Part shown: positions 36,777-46,428 of the stretch, one piece after another
Position numbering within the stretch: the stretch's first letter is position 1
Layout: every line of letters begins with the position of its first letter
Assembly: GCF_000621565.1 (NCBI RefSeq)
Contig: NZ_JHXZ01000017.1
Coordinates: 1 to 64,000 of the forward strand
Direction of reading: 5' to 3'
Origin: Butyrivibrio sp. LB2008
Lineage (GTDB): Bacteria; Bacillota; Clostridia; Lachnospirales; Lachnospiraceae
Length of the DNA: 64,000 bases
Notes under the pieces: generated by a model
Databases searched by the model: none
Told to the model about the DNA's origin: nothing
The model's input: only the letters and a program-made list of their open reading frames with translations
Made by a program: the position numbers and the translations under genes

Positions 36777-36976
36777 AAAATAACTGCTCCTTCATTTAAT
36801 ACGGACAACGCAAAATACATCGCATAAAAACGCACTTTGCAAAAACTTTTCATATATTTTAGAAATAATGAATTGATTCCCCCGCCCTTATATTACATAA
36901 TACTGTTAAGAAAATATCGCTTTCAAAACAAGGAGGTTTTGTTGTTCAAAAGTGCATATACAAGGAGGGAAATGCT

Positions 36977-37366
36977 ATGGGTACCAATATTTTCAATAGT
37001 CTTTCCGGCTCATATAATTACATGTCTGATATGAGTAATCTTATTTCAGATTATTCAAGCATAAAAAACGGCTCCTACGGCACATTAATGAAATCATATG
37101 TCAAAAAAGTAGGCAACCGCGCCGCACTTGATGCATACAAAGAAACAGGAAGCACCGCGAACGTTTCCGTTTCCGATCCTGCAAAAACAGCCGATACCAA
37201 AAAGGCCGCTTCAACATCAAGTACAAAAGATACAACCAAGATCTCAGCCGATAAATACGAGAAATATAAATCCTCGTGGCTTGACAATCAACTCAAGCAA
37301 TACGAAAAAGATGGCAGTAAAACAACCGCCGCCAACACCTCGGTATCGGTTGATACAACCGCATAA
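36977..37366 (+). CDS. Small Ser/Lys-rich hypothetical protein
   Basis: 129 residues with a strong AAGGAGG site before the ATG. The N-terminal 45 residues (ISDYSSIKNGSYGTLMKSY) look conserved in style with small Lachnospiraceae proteins I cannot name. The rest is Ser/Thr/Lys/Asp-rich and probably disordered. It has no signal peptide. It converges on the metallophosphoesterase gene with only 4 bases between stops and no terminator. Confidence 0.7.
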   Translation: MGTNIFNSLSGSYNYMSDMSNLISDYSSIKNGSYGTLMKSYVKKVGNRAALDAYKETGSTANVSVSDPAKTADTKKAASTSSTKDTTKISADKYEKYKSSWLDNQLKQYEKDGSKTTAANTSVSVDTTA

Positions 37367-37370
37367 CTTT

Positions 37371-38261
37371 TTATTTCTTGTGAGGAATCTCTTTTCCCGC
37401 AAGATCGATGTAGTTCTCTCTGAGAGCTATAGCCCAGTATTTTTCCGGTATATCCGGCCATTTAACTGCTCCGCACTCTTGCTCGCACAGACGCATGGCG
37501 CGGAGCAGAACTGTTTCACTAAGATCTACTCCCGTTCTTATCGTATGCATGGCAAGTGCAGCCCACGCAGGTGCTGTATTGCAAAGTCCCGACTCTTTAA
37601 ATTCCTTTAATATCTCTTTTCTGTCATATTCGATCTGAATAAGCTCCTCTTCCCACACTTTTCCTTTTCCGTGAAGAATACAAAACTGAGTCTTTCCGCC
37701 ATGAAACCACGGAATACCTATCGCTCCCGGCCCTACAGCTTTCTTGCCGCGATATACATAAGTATCCTGAATATGCACATGTCCGTGAAGAAGAAGCGAT
37801 GTCTCCATATGGGCAAGTATTCTCTTCGTATTTCTCTTTTCCCTTATAAGTACTTCGCTTGTATTCTCTGGCGAACCGTGACAATACTCAAACTTGGGCA
37901 TGCCCTGCATTTCATATATACCGTAATTGGGAAGCGAAGCAAAAAAATTGAAATCCTTGTCCGTAAGATTCTGATAAGTATAAAGAAGACTCCCACTCGA
38001 AGATCCTACTTTCCAACCTTCTCCTCCCGCTTTTCTGTAATTTAAGAGATACTCTTCTCTGTTTCCGCGTATTATGCAGGTATTAAAATACTGCTTCAGA
38101 ACATAAACAAGCTCCATTGTCTTCTGCGGGTACGGGCAATCCGATACATAATCCCCCAAAAGCAGAAAATTTGTTATTCCTCTCCCAACAGCATAGTCTA
38201 TGCAAGCCTGCAGTGCAGAATGATTGCCGTGTATATCGGCAAAAACCGCTATATCCATCAT
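37371..38261 (-). CDS. Calcineurin-like metallophosphoesterase
   Basis: 296 residues. DIHGN, GDYVSDC, GNREE (Arg replaces the usual His of GNHE), CHGSP and GHVHIQ give the metal site. It resembles the YfcE-like and ApaH-like group acting on phosphodiesters or nucleotides. The start overlaps the ABC gene stop as ATGA, so it is translated with the exporter. The C-terminal extension (about 215-296) is family-atypical. Confidence 0.85.
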   Translation of the reverse strand: MMDIAVFADIHGNHSALQACIDYAVGRGITNFLLLGDYVSDCPYPQKTMELVYVLKQYFNTCIIRGNREEYLLNYRKAGGEGWKVGSSSGSLLYTYQNLTDKDFNFFASLPNYGIYEMQGMPKFEYCHGSPENTSEVLIREKRNTKRILAHMETSLLLHGHVHIQDTYVYRGKKAVGPGAIGIPWFHGGKTQFCILHGKGKVWEEELIQIEYDRKEILKEFKESGLCNTAPAWAALAMHTIRTGVDLSETVLLRAMRLCEQECGAVKWPDIPEKYWAIALRENYIDLAGKEIPHKK

Positions 38262-40066
38262 ATAAGACTAAAACTCCGTTCATCAAACTGTCTTGTAAAG
38301 AGATCGTAATAATACCCCTTTTGCGCCATCAGCTCTTTGTGCTTACCTCTTTCTGTGATCTTACCGTCTCTTACTACCAATATTATATCAGCATCTACGA
38401 TAGTTGACAGCCTGTGTGCTATAACAAAAGAAGTTCTGCCCTTGGTTACCGTAACTATGGCATCCTGAATAGCCCTCTCTGTTACGGTATCTATCGAAGA
38501 CGTCGCCTCATCCAGTATTAATATCTTGGGATCAGCAAGTATAGCCCTTGCAAATGAAAGAAGCTGCTTTTCTCCCGTCGACAGCATTCCACCGTCCTCT
38601 CCCACGTCGCTATCAAGACCTTTTTCCATCTTTTTGACTATATCCTCGGCGGAAACAAGTCTTAAAGCCTCCATAATCTCTTCATCGGTCGCATCAGCTT
38701 TGCCGTACCTTAGATTTTCTCTTACAGAACCCGAGAACAAGTGCGGTGTCTGAAGCACATATCCGAGATTACTGTGAAGCCACAAAAGCGATCTCTCCGC
38801 CGCGTCGCGCCCGTCTATAAGGATCCGGCCTTTGGTCGGTTTAAAAAATCTGCAGACAAGATTTACAAGTGTCGACTTACCCGCGCCTGTTTCTCCGACA
38901 ATCGCGACATTTGTCCCCTTCGGCACCTTGAGATTAAAATTCTCAAGAACATATTCATCTCCGTCGGGATATCTGAAAGATACATCCTTAAACTCTATAT
39001 CGCCAATCAAAGGTTCCCAGTTCTCTTTCTTGGGATTAAAAGTATCACCGTACTTCTCTATTACTTCCTTCGAATCGTAGACATCAGACTCGGTCTCAAG
39101 GAGCTTAAAGAGCCTCTCAACATTTACCTGCACCGCGATCATCTCAGATATCGTTACAATTACATTCTGCACAGGTTCAAGAAGTCCGAGTGCATAGGAA
39201 ATAAACACCGTAAGCGTTCCGATCTGCATAAATCCTTCAGTCGAAAGCTTTCCACCCTTCCAGAGAATAAGCGCAAGCGAAAGCGTCGAGAGCATCGTTA
39301 TAAGCGCCGAAAAAAGTGCCGCGTAATGTGTGGAATGAACCGATTCCCTTCTCATTTTCTCGGTATCTTTTTCAAAATCATCCGTGATCTTCTTTTCAAC
39401 AACAAGCGACTTTATAGCCTTAGCCCCTGTGATTCCCTCATTGAAATTACCGGTTATGGTCGAATTGATCTCCCTTATCTTTCTGTTGAGAACAAGAAGC
39501 CTCTTCTGGAAATATATGGCTATCACCGCCGCGATCGGTACCATTATGAGCACGTAAGAAGCAAGCCTTGGATTTAATATGACCATCATCACAAATACCC
39601 ACAGTATATAAGAACCGTTCCAGATGACGTCCATCATTCTCCATGCGACCATGACACCTATTTTACCCGTATCACTCATAACTCTCGCATGAATATATCC
39701 GACATTGTTCCTGTTAAAATAGTCAAAAGAAAGCTCCTGAAGATGGTTAAAAGAAGCATTCCGAAGGTCCCTGTCCATGCACATCTCAACCTGTCCGCAC
39801 AGAGCACAGGTGATAAAATTATCGACAACCTGGATAATAAGCACGGTCACATAGAGGATTATGAAAGCAGGAAGCCCCTTCAAAGTGTTTTTTACCACAA
39901 AATTATCAATCGCATACCTGTTAAATATCGGATATGCTGAGTCAAAAAGCGAACTTAACACACCCAAAAAGATCATTGTCAAAATCTTTTTGAGATACGG
40001 CTTTATATACGGATATAGTTTTGGTATGCCAAAAAGCGGCAGCTTTACATTTTTTTCTTTGTTCAT
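38258..40066 (-). CDS. Heterodimeric ABC exporter subunit, consensus Walker B
   Basis: 602 residues: six membrane helices (about 30-320), then an ATPase domain. Walker A GETGAGKST, Walker B with catalytic Glu (ILILDEATSSID), H-loop IAHRLST. Its signature LSTGEKQ deviates from LSGGQ. It pairs with the next subunit, whose Walker B is degenerate, as in BmrCD/LmrCD/TM287-288-type multidrug exporters. ATGA overlap with the partner. Confidence 0.93.
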   Translation of the reverse strand: MNKEKNVKLPLFGIPKLYPYIKPYLKKILTMIFLGVLSSLFDSAYPIFNRYAIDNFVVKNTLKGLPAFIILYVTVLIIQVVDNFITCALCGQVEMCMDRDLRNASFNHLQELSFDYFNRNNVGYIHARVMSDTGKIGVMVAWRMMDVIWNGSYILWVFVMMVILNPRLASYVLIMVPIAAVIAIYFQKRLLVLNRKIREINSTITGNFNEGITGAKAIKSLVVEKKITDDFEKDTEKMRRESVHSTHYAALFSALITMLSTLSLALILWKGGKLSTEGFMQIGTLTVFISYALGLLEPVQNVIVTISEMIAVQVNVERLFKLLETESDVYDSKEVIEKYGDTFNPKKENWEPLIGDIEFKDVSFRYPDGDEYVLENFNLKVPKGTNVAIVGETGAGKSTLVNLVCRFFKPTKGRILIDGRDAAERSLLWLHSNLGYVLQTPHLFSGSVRENLRYGKADATDEEIMEALRLVSAEDIVKKMEKGLDSDVGEDGGMLSTGEKQLLSFARAILADPKILILDEATSSIDTVTERAIQDAIVTVTKGRTSFVIAHRLSTIVDADIILVVRDGKITERGKHKELMAQKGYYYDLFTRQFDERSFSLI

Positions 40067-41847
40067 ATTCCATGCGTCTGTATGTCGTAGATTTTTTTGT
40101 ACATTCCTTCTTGCCTTACAAGGCTGTCATGACTTCCCATCTGAACAAGATTTCCCTTATCAAGCACGATGATGTTGTCGGCGTGCATAAGCGTCGTTAT
40201 CCTGTGGGAAATTATTATTACCGTTGAATCACCCGAGTTCTCGGACAGTGCTTTTCTTATCTTGATATCAGTCTCTGTATCGACCGCCGACAGTGAATCG
40301 TCAAATATCATGACAGGCGGCTTGGACATGAGCATCTGTGCTATCGCCGTCCTCTGCTTCTGCCCGCCCGAAAGCGTAACACCGCGCTCTCCCACATAAG
40401 TGTCATATCCTTTGTTAAATGAAAGGATAGTATCATCAAGCGCCGCTATCCTCGCAGCTTCCCTTATCTCCTTCATATCCGGATCTTTCTTGGTTATTCC
40501 GATGTTTTCAGAAAGAGTTCCGGAGAAAAGAAAAGGCTCCTGAAGTACAAGTCCTATATTTTTCCTTAAATACTTTGCCTTGATATCGGCTATATTCGTA
40601 TCTCCTATATAAATGCTTCCGTTTTCCTTCGGAAGCTCGTAGAGCCTGTCCAAAAGATACATAAGAGTCGATTTACCCGATCCCGTTCCGCCAAGTATCC
40701 CGACTGTCGATCCCGCTTTTATGGTAAAACTTATATTGTTTACAACTTCATCCGAGCCGTTCTCATATCTGTATGAAACGTTCTCAAATCTTATATCCGC
40801 TCGCATATCAGGTTCAACCGCATTTTCAATATCTTTTTCAGCTTCAGAATTTATGATATAGCCGATACGGTCTATTGCAACTCTCGCCTTACTCATCTCG
40901 GAAATAATCCTTCCGAGGGCTCTTACGGGCCATGTAAGCATTGCATTATAGGCAACAAAAGCAATATACTCGCCGACAGTGATATAGTTTCTTACACAGA
41001 ATACAGCGCCGAAAATCGTGATCATCATCACCTGAAGTCCCGAGATCAGATCGTTCGAAGCCCAGAACGCCGCCAAAATATTTATGAGTTTTATCCAGAG
41101 ATTGGTATAGTCATAATTTCTTTTTTCAAATCGGTCTCTCTCGTACTTCTCTCTTCCAAAAGCCCTTACAACTCTGACTCCTGTGAGATTCTCCTGTGCA
41201 GTTGCTGAAAGCCTTCCTTCTTCAGCGTCTGCCTTCTCAAAACCTGCTCTTATTTTATTGTGAAAGAAGCATGAATACAAAACTATGACAGGAATAAATG
41301 TCGCAGAGATAAGTGTCATGGTCTTATTTATTCCAAGCATAAAATAGACCGCCACCACTATCCTGATAAGTATCCTTACCAGAGAATGAAGCTGCTCCGA
41401 TATAAACATCTTTATTGTATCCACATCCGAAGTGCAACGCTGTATGATATCACCGGTGTGATTCTCGCTGTGCCATGAAAAAGGCAGCTCCATAATATGT
41501 TCAAAAAGCTTATCTCTCATCCTGCGGACGAATTTCTCCGCAGCAAAAGAATTTATGAGTTTCATAAGATATCTGCAGATTGCAGCAGCAACCGCTATAG
41601 CTGCAACCGCAGCCGCTACATATACAAGATGTTCCCTAAGAAACTCTCTTCCTCCGACCTTTTCGACCAATGTTTCCATAAATGACGGAACACTGCCTTT
41701 TTCCAAGGCAGTGTCCGCAATACAATAATCAACCGTATATTGAATTATCTTAGGACCCAAAAAGTCCAAAAAAGTCACAATGACCGAAAATAATATGCTT
41801 ACAAAATATAGAAACAAACATCCTTCAAGAAAATAAAAAATAATCAT
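40063..41847 (-). CDS. Heterodimeric ABC exporter subunit, degenerate Walker B
   Basis: 594 residues: membrane domain (about 1-320) and ATPase domain with Walker A GGTGSGKST and canonical signature LSGGQKQR, but VMIFDDSLSAVD, where Asp replaces the catalytic Glu. Together the two subunits form one active and one degenerate ATP site. It starts just after the SPFH gene stop. Confidence 0.93.
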   Translation of the reverse strand: MIIFYFLEGCLFLYFVSILFSVIVTFLDFLGPKIIQYTVDYCIADTALEKGSVPSFMETLVEKVGGREFLREHLVYVAAAVAAIAVAAAICRYLMKLINSFAAEKFVRRMRDKLFEHIMELPFSWHSENHTGDIIQRCTSDVDTIKMFISEQLHSLVRILIRIVVAVYFMLGINKTMTLISATFIPVIVLYSCFFHNKIRAGFEKADAEEGRLSATAQENLTGVRVVRAFGREKYERDRFEKRNYDYTNLWIKLINILAAFWASNDLISGLQVMMITIFGAVFCVRNYITVGEYIAFVAYNAMLTWPVRALGRIISEMSKARVAIDRIGYIINSEAEKDIENAVEPDMRADIRFENVSYRYENGSDEVVNNISFTIKAGSTVGILGGTGSGKSTLMYLLDRLYELPKENGSIYIGDTNIADIKAKYLRKNIGLVLQEPFLFSGTLSENIGITKKDPDMKEIREAARIAALDDTILSFNKGYDTYVGERGVTLSGGQKQRTAIAQMLMSKPPVMIFDDSLSAVDTETDIKIRKALSENSGDSTVIIISHRITTLMHADNIIVLDKGNLVQMGSHDSLVRQEGMYKKIYDIQTHGI

Positions 41848-41848
41848 A

Positions 41849-42775
41849 TTATCCTTTTACAATTTCTTTTAATGATCCCGCAAGTCCGGCAACGCTCTGG
41901 ATATTTGAAGGAACGATTATCTTGGTTGCCTGTCCGTTTGCAGCCCTCTCAAATGCCTCGAGACTCTTAAGTGTAAGAACAGACTCATCTGCTCCCGCAT
42001 CCTTGAGCATCTTGATACCCTCTGCATTAGCCTGCTGAATACTCTTGATAGCTTCAGCCTGACCTTCAGCCTCACGGATTCTCTTTTCTCTCTCAGCTTC
42101 AGCTCTAAGGATTGTAGCCTGCTTATCAGCTTCAGCCTGAAGGATCTTACTCTGCTTCTCACCTTCTGCGACTGTGATCTGTGACTGCTTCTCACCTTCC
42201 GCAAAGAGGATTTTCTCTCTCTTTTCACGCTCAGCCTTCATCTGCTTCTCCATGGCATCACGAATCTGCTCGGGAGGATTGATATTCTTAAGTTCGACTC
42301 TTGTGATCTTGATTCCCCAAGGATCTGTTGCGATATCGAGCGCATCCTGCATCTGTGCATTGATCTGATCTCTTGATGTAAGTGTTTCATCAAGTGTAAG
42401 TGAACCGATAACGTTACGAAGTGTTGTTGCAGTAAGATTCTCAATAGCTCCGATAGGATTTCTTACGCCGTATGCAAAAGCCATAGGATCCGAAATTCTG
42501 AAGAATACGATAGAATCGATCTGCATTGTTACGTTATCCTGAGTAATAACGGGCTGAGGCGGGAAGTCGCAATACTGCTCCTTAAGGTCAACCTGTCTTG
42601 CAACTCTGTCTATAAAAGGGACTTTAAAATGAAGACCTACATCCCAAGTCTCTTTATAAGCTCCAAGCCTTTCAACAATAAATGAATGTGCCTGAGGCAC
42701 AATCCTGATATTTGCAGCAAGCAAAATAATCACAAGAATAATTAAGATACATAACACCGGTGCTAATCCTGACAT
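41849..42775 (-). CDS. SPFH/band 7 protein (QmcA/stomatin-like)
   Basis: 308 residues. One N-terminal membrane helix (about 5-25), an SPFH domain (about 30-185, VPQAHSFIVERLGAY...), and a long Glu/Lys/Arg/Ala helix (about 185-250) with AEGEKQSQITVAEGEKQ repeats that drives ring assembly. It belongs with NfeD, encoded immediately upstream, in membrane microdomain organisation or quality control. Confidence 0.93.
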   Translation of the reverse strand: MSGLAPVLCILIILVIILLAANIRIVPQAHSFIVERLGAYKETWDVGLHFKVPFIDRVARQVDLKEQYCDFPPQPVITQDNVTMQIDSIVFFRISDPMAFAYGVRNPIGAIENLTATTLRNVIGSLTLDETLTSRDQINAQMQDALDIATDPWGIKITRVELKNINPPEQIRDAMEKQMKAEREKREKILFAEGEKQSQITVAEGEKQSKILQAEADKQATILRAEAEREKRIREAEGQAEAIKSIQQANAEGIKMLKDAGADESVLTLKSLEAFERAANGQATKIIVPSNIQSVAGLAGSLKEIVKG

Positions 42776-42796
42776 AGTTATATCCTCTCCTTTAAA

Positions 42797-43243
42797 TTAA
42801 AAAATTTTTCTGACTATCAGTTTATTACCGACAATCTTCTCGACAATAACTTCTTCACCTTCGGAAATGATAATATTGTCCTCAGTCGACCTTGCAAGCC
42901 ATGTCGAACCTTCAAACTCAACTTTTCCGCTGTCTGCGATATTGTCGATCTTTGTCTTTGCAACGAGTTTCTTGCCTATAATCGAGTCGATATTGGTCTT
43001 GGCAACCTTATTGTTAAAATGCTTCGCCGCAAGCGGTCTTACCGCTGCTATACACACAACCGAAACAATCACAAAAGCCGCAACCTGAAGCGGAACACCC
43101 GCGCCAAAAGCTGCAAGTATCATCGCTACCAAGCTTCCTGCCGCAAACCATATAGTTATAAGTCCGACAGTCGCAAGCTCAACTACAGCAAAAACCACAG
43201 TGATTATCAGCCAATAACAGGCTGATGTAGAAAGAAAATCCAT
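42797..43243 (-). CDS. NfeD-like membrane protein with OB-fold
   Basis: 148 residues: three or four membrane segments (about 10-75) and a soluble OB-fold (about 88-146, GKVEFEGSTWLARS). The short NfeD form is the usual partner of SPFH proteins. First gene of a probable five-gene unit: nfeD, SPFH, two ABC subunits, metallophosphoesterase. Confidence 0.92.
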   Translation of the reverse strand: MDFLSTSACYWLIITVVFAVVELATVGLITIWFAAGSLVAMILAAFGAGVPLQVAAFVIVSVVCIAAVRPLAAKHFNNKVAKTNIDSIIGKKLVAKTKIDNIADSGKVEFEGSTWLARSTEDNIIISEGEEVIVEKIVGNKLIVRKIF

Positions 43244-43382
43244 AGATGCCCCCTTCCCCTATACTACCTGTATTATACAGTTTTTTAGGCAAAAAAGCTA
43301 TTTATATTGTACCCTTGTTATTTGTCGTTTTTGCATTTGAAAATTGTTTAAATCACGGTTATCATATATTGTAAGGGAAAGG

Positions 43383-44864
43383 ATGGTACAACTGTCTATG
43401 AGTTCTGATCTATACTTCAAGTTAAAAAACACCGTAAATACCATGCCTCTTTCAACTGCCATTCTTGCAGTCAAAAAAGATGAAGATGGTAATTTTGCGG
43501 AAATGAGATACTTTGTCATAAATAAGTCGTTCATCAATGACTGCATGGCTATATTCTTTCAAAATGAATCAGACGACAGCACTGACCTCGAAGAAAAAGT
43601 AAAAGAAATTGAATCCAAGATGGAAGGTGCTTTATATACTATCAACGTACCCAGAGAGCCCAAATTTGAGGACGCCTGTTTTAGAGCCGCCTGGAGAAAA
43701 GAGCCCATTCATACATATGTCGATACAACGAAACTGTATGGTTATTGGACTGAGAACTTTATGCTCCCCATTGCAGTAAATGAGAATGAAAAAGATCACG
43801 ACATTGCATATTGCATGTTTGTCTATACACTCAACAAAGAGATGGATGTCAATAAATATTCGTCAGTATCACCCGACATAGCTTCTTTTGTTATCAAATC
43901 CTGTCTTGAACTTCAAAGCGAAAATGATTTTTATTCCAGTATGCAGCTTGTTACCGACTATATCAGAGAATACGCAGACGCAGCCGGCGCCAGTGTCATG
44001 TCTTTCCAGAATGACCTTCAAAGATATGAAGTAATAAGCGGATCGACTAGCAATCCACGCGTAAGCATAAAAAAAATCTTCTCTAGTATCCCATATTCTG
44101 TAGTTGCCAGCTGGGAGAAGCTTCTCAAACACACAAACAACATTATAATCAAAAGCGAATCAGACCTTGAGCACTATGGAAAAGAAGCCCCCGAATGGGT
44201 GCATACGTTGAGAGATAACTGGGTATACAGTCTGTGCCTTGTACCCCTTTTGCGCCAAAACAACATAATCGGCTACCTATATATTGCCAATTTTGATGTT
44301 AACCATATGACAAGAATGAAGGAAATGGTAGAACTTGTATCATTCTTCCTATCAGCCGAAGTTGCCAACCACTTATTCCTTGAAAGGCTTGAATATCTCA
44401 GCAATATAGACATACTGACCGGGGTAAAGAACAGAAACTGTATGAACGCCGATGTAGAAGAATTCTCGATCAAATTTAAGTTTAATCCGATACCGTTCTC
44501 AGTTGCATTCTGCGACATAAACGGTCTTAAGAAAGTAAATGACAATCAGGGACACGATGCAGGCGACAAGCTTATCGCCGCAGCAGCCGATATTCTCAAG
44601 GAAGTTTTTAAAGATGACAACATCTACAGAGCAGGCGGCGATGAATTTACCATTATTTCTACACACAGCAACGAGCATGAATTTGAAGAAAAAATAAAAA
44701 GGCTCAGAGAACTTACCAGCGACCCTGACAAACTATGCTTTGCCATAGGTTACTATCACGACGGTGGCTCCGGTCCTCTGGAGCTTGCCATGAGATATGC
44801 CGATGAGCGCATGTACCAGGACAAGAACAAATTCTATGAAAAACACCCCGACAGAAAGCGCTAA
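43383..44864 (+). CDS. Diguanylate cyclase with N-terminal sensory regions
   Basis: 493 residues from the ATG at 43383, close behind AAGGGAAAGG; an earlier in-frame start at 43344 lacks a site. No membrane helix is seen. An N-terminal region (about 1-160) and a GAF-like region (about 165-320) precede a GGDEF domain (about 325-490). The metal-binding segment FCDINGLKKVND and the active motif RAGGDEF are intact. No RxxD inhibitory site is visible at the expected place. It should make c-di-GMP from two GTP. Confidence 0.88.
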   Translation: MVQLSMSSDLYFKLKNTVNTMPLSTAILAVKKDEDGNFAEMRYFVINKSFINDCMAIFFQNESDDSTDLEEKVKEIESKMEGALYTINVPREPKFEDACFRAAWRKEPIHTYVDTTKLYGYWTENFMLPIAVNENEKDHDIAYCMFVYTLNKEMDVNKYSSVSPDIASFVIKSCLELQSENDFYSSMQLVTDYIREYADAAGASVMSFQNDLQRYEVISGSTSNPRVSIKKIFSSIPYSVVASWEKLLKHTNNIIIKSESDLEHYGKEAPEWVHTLRDNWVYSLCLVPLLRQNNIIGYLYIANFDVNHMTRMKEMVELVSFFLSAEVANHLFLERLEYLSNIDILTGVKNRNCMNADVEEFSIKFKFNPIPFSVAFCDINGLKKVNDNQGHDAGDKLIAAAADILKEVFKDDNIYRAGGDEFTIISTHSNEHEFEEKIKRLRELTSDPDKLCFAIGYYHDGGSGPLELAMRYADERMYQDKNKFYEKHPDRKR

Positions 44865-45029
44865 AACGCCATTTTACCGTGATCAAATCTTTGAAAAACA
44901 AGCTATATATTAGAATTCCTTAATTATTAATTTATTATTTTTTACACTTTATTGTTTGATTATTCGTCGATTTAAGGATAATATATATATGATTTTATTA
45001 TGCGGTAGCGCGCTTTTTGGAGGTTAGCG

Positions 45030-46070
45030 ATGTCACTCGAAACATTATTCGATCAATTTGACGGAAAAAATTTATCAGCCGATATTTCGGCATTTATTAT
45101 AAAGACTTGTCTACATATGCGTAAAGGTGAAGATTTCCAGACAAGTATGAACAACGTCGCCAAAGACCTCAGAGAATATACTGATGCTTATGCAGCATGC
45201 ATTCTGACAATATCAAGAGATCTGTATAAATTCAATGTTGTGGGCGAAAATGTAAGAAACAATGAGATTGTTCTTCAGAATGTCTTCGACAAGATTCCCT
45301 ATGAAATAGTTGAAACCTGGGAAGAACTCACACTTGAAAATGATTCTATCATAATCACTAACAGCGCAGATATGGAGAATTATGAAAAGCGCTCTCCCGA
45401 TTGGGTCAAAACTTTAAAAGAAAACGGTGTTGAGACACTGTGCCTTGTTCCTTTTATTCACCAGAATACCATCATAGGCTATATGTATGTCACAAACTTT
45501 GATACAAACAGGCTCGCTGAATTCAAGGATATCATAGAGCTTCTTTCCGCCTTTGTTTCATCTGAGGCCGCTCACCATCTCCTTATCGAGAGATTAAGAA
45601 GCCTTAGCCTCATTGATTCAAGAACCGGCGTATACAACAGAACAGCTATGAACAACATGGTAGATGAGCTCGCAGCTCAGCTCAAGATCGCTCCTACCCC
45701 ATTCAGCGTTGCATTCTGCTATCTAAACACACTTAAAACAGTCAACGAGAAAAAAGGCCATGACGTAGGAAACACCCTTCTCAAAGAAGCCGGCAAGATT
45801 CTTAAAGAAGTATTCCAGAATGATTATATCTACCGCTCTTCCGGTGATGAATTTGCAATCATTTCAACAACAAGCACCGAAGAAGAATTTGAGGAAAAAA
45901 TCGAAAATCTCAAAGACCTCGCAAGCGATCCCGAATGGCTCTATTTCACAGTCGGCTACTACACCGACAACACCGACGGCGCCCTCCACAGCGCAATGAG
46001 ATACGCCAACAAATACGAACAGGAATTCAACGAAGAATTCTACTACAACTACCCTGACATGGTTAAATAA
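45030..46070 (+). CDS. Degenerate GGDEF protein, paralog of the preceding gene
   Basis: 346 residues, collinear with the last two thirds of the upstream diguanylate cyclase: the same GAF-like region (LCLVPFIHQNTIIGYMYVTNFD) and GGDEF domain. FCDINGLKKVND is changed to FCYLNTLKTVNE, losing the first metal Asp, and RAGGDEF to RSSGDEF. Cyclase activity is therefore doubtful. It may bind nucleotide or heterodimerise with its neighbour. AGGTTAGCG precedes the ATG. Confidence 0.85.
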   Translation: MSLETLFDQFDGKNLSADISAFIIKTCLHMRKGEDFQTSMNNVAKDLREYTDAYAACILTISRDLYKFNVVGENVRNNEIVLQNVFDKIPYEIVETWEELTLENDSIIITNSADMENYEKRSPDWVKTLKENGVETLCLVPFIHQNTIIGYMYVTNFDTNRLAEFKDIIELLSAFVSSEAAHHLLIERLRSLSLIDSRTGVYNRTAMNNMVDELAAQLKIAPTPFSVAFCYLNTLKTVNEKKGHDVGNTLLKEAGKILKEVFQNDYIYRSSGDEFAIISTTSTEEEFEEKIENLKDLASDPEWLYFTVGYYTDNTDGALHSAMRYANKYEQEFNEEFYYNYPDMVK

Positions 46071-46094
46071 AAGAACTGAGTAAATAAAAAACTT

Positions 46095-46145
46095 AAGGTT
46101 GTCGCCCCGATTTTGATTATATTCCCTCGGTCGACAACCTTTTTT
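46095..46145 (+). terminator. Terminator after the GGDEF pair
   Basis: A 10-bp stem, AAGGTTGTCG/CGACAACCTT (46095-46104 with 46132-46141), has a long loop and is followed by TTTT. Confidence 0.85.
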
Positions 46146-46227
46146 ATGGAATATTCTCCGAAATTCCTATTAAAAAAGCTCCATAGAAATACACAACTTG
46201 CATCCTATAGCATTTCAAGAAACAGCC

Positions 46228-46417
46228 CGGGAACAATGGCATATATCCGGAAATGTGCAGCTCTCGGACGAGCAAGATGATTTTCAAATTTCATAGAACC
46301 CGAAACCGCTGACTTCTCTGAGCAACGTCGAAAGGAAGCGGTTTCGGGTTCTATGAAATTATGAAAATCACTGCGCAGCCGAACGCAAACATTTCCGGAT
46401 ATATGCCATTGTTCCCG
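46228..46417. repeat. 190-bp nested inverted repeat
   Basis: Outer arms of 29 bp match perfectly (46228-46256 with 46389-46417). Inner arms of about 33 bp match with one small bulge (46278-46310 with 46337-46370). The segments between are unpaired or loosely paired. It fills most of the 358-base gap between the convergent GGDEF and VanZ-like genes and ends 11 bases from the VanZ stop. It encodes nothing obvious. Confidence 0.85.
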
Positions 46418-46428
46418 AGCGTCCTTAA

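Noticed and set aside
38741-39577. 278-codon plus-strand frame opposite the ABC exporter
   Set aside because: Composition is typical of an antisense shadow (basic, Tyr- and Arg-rich) and the exporter is clearly encoded on the other strand.
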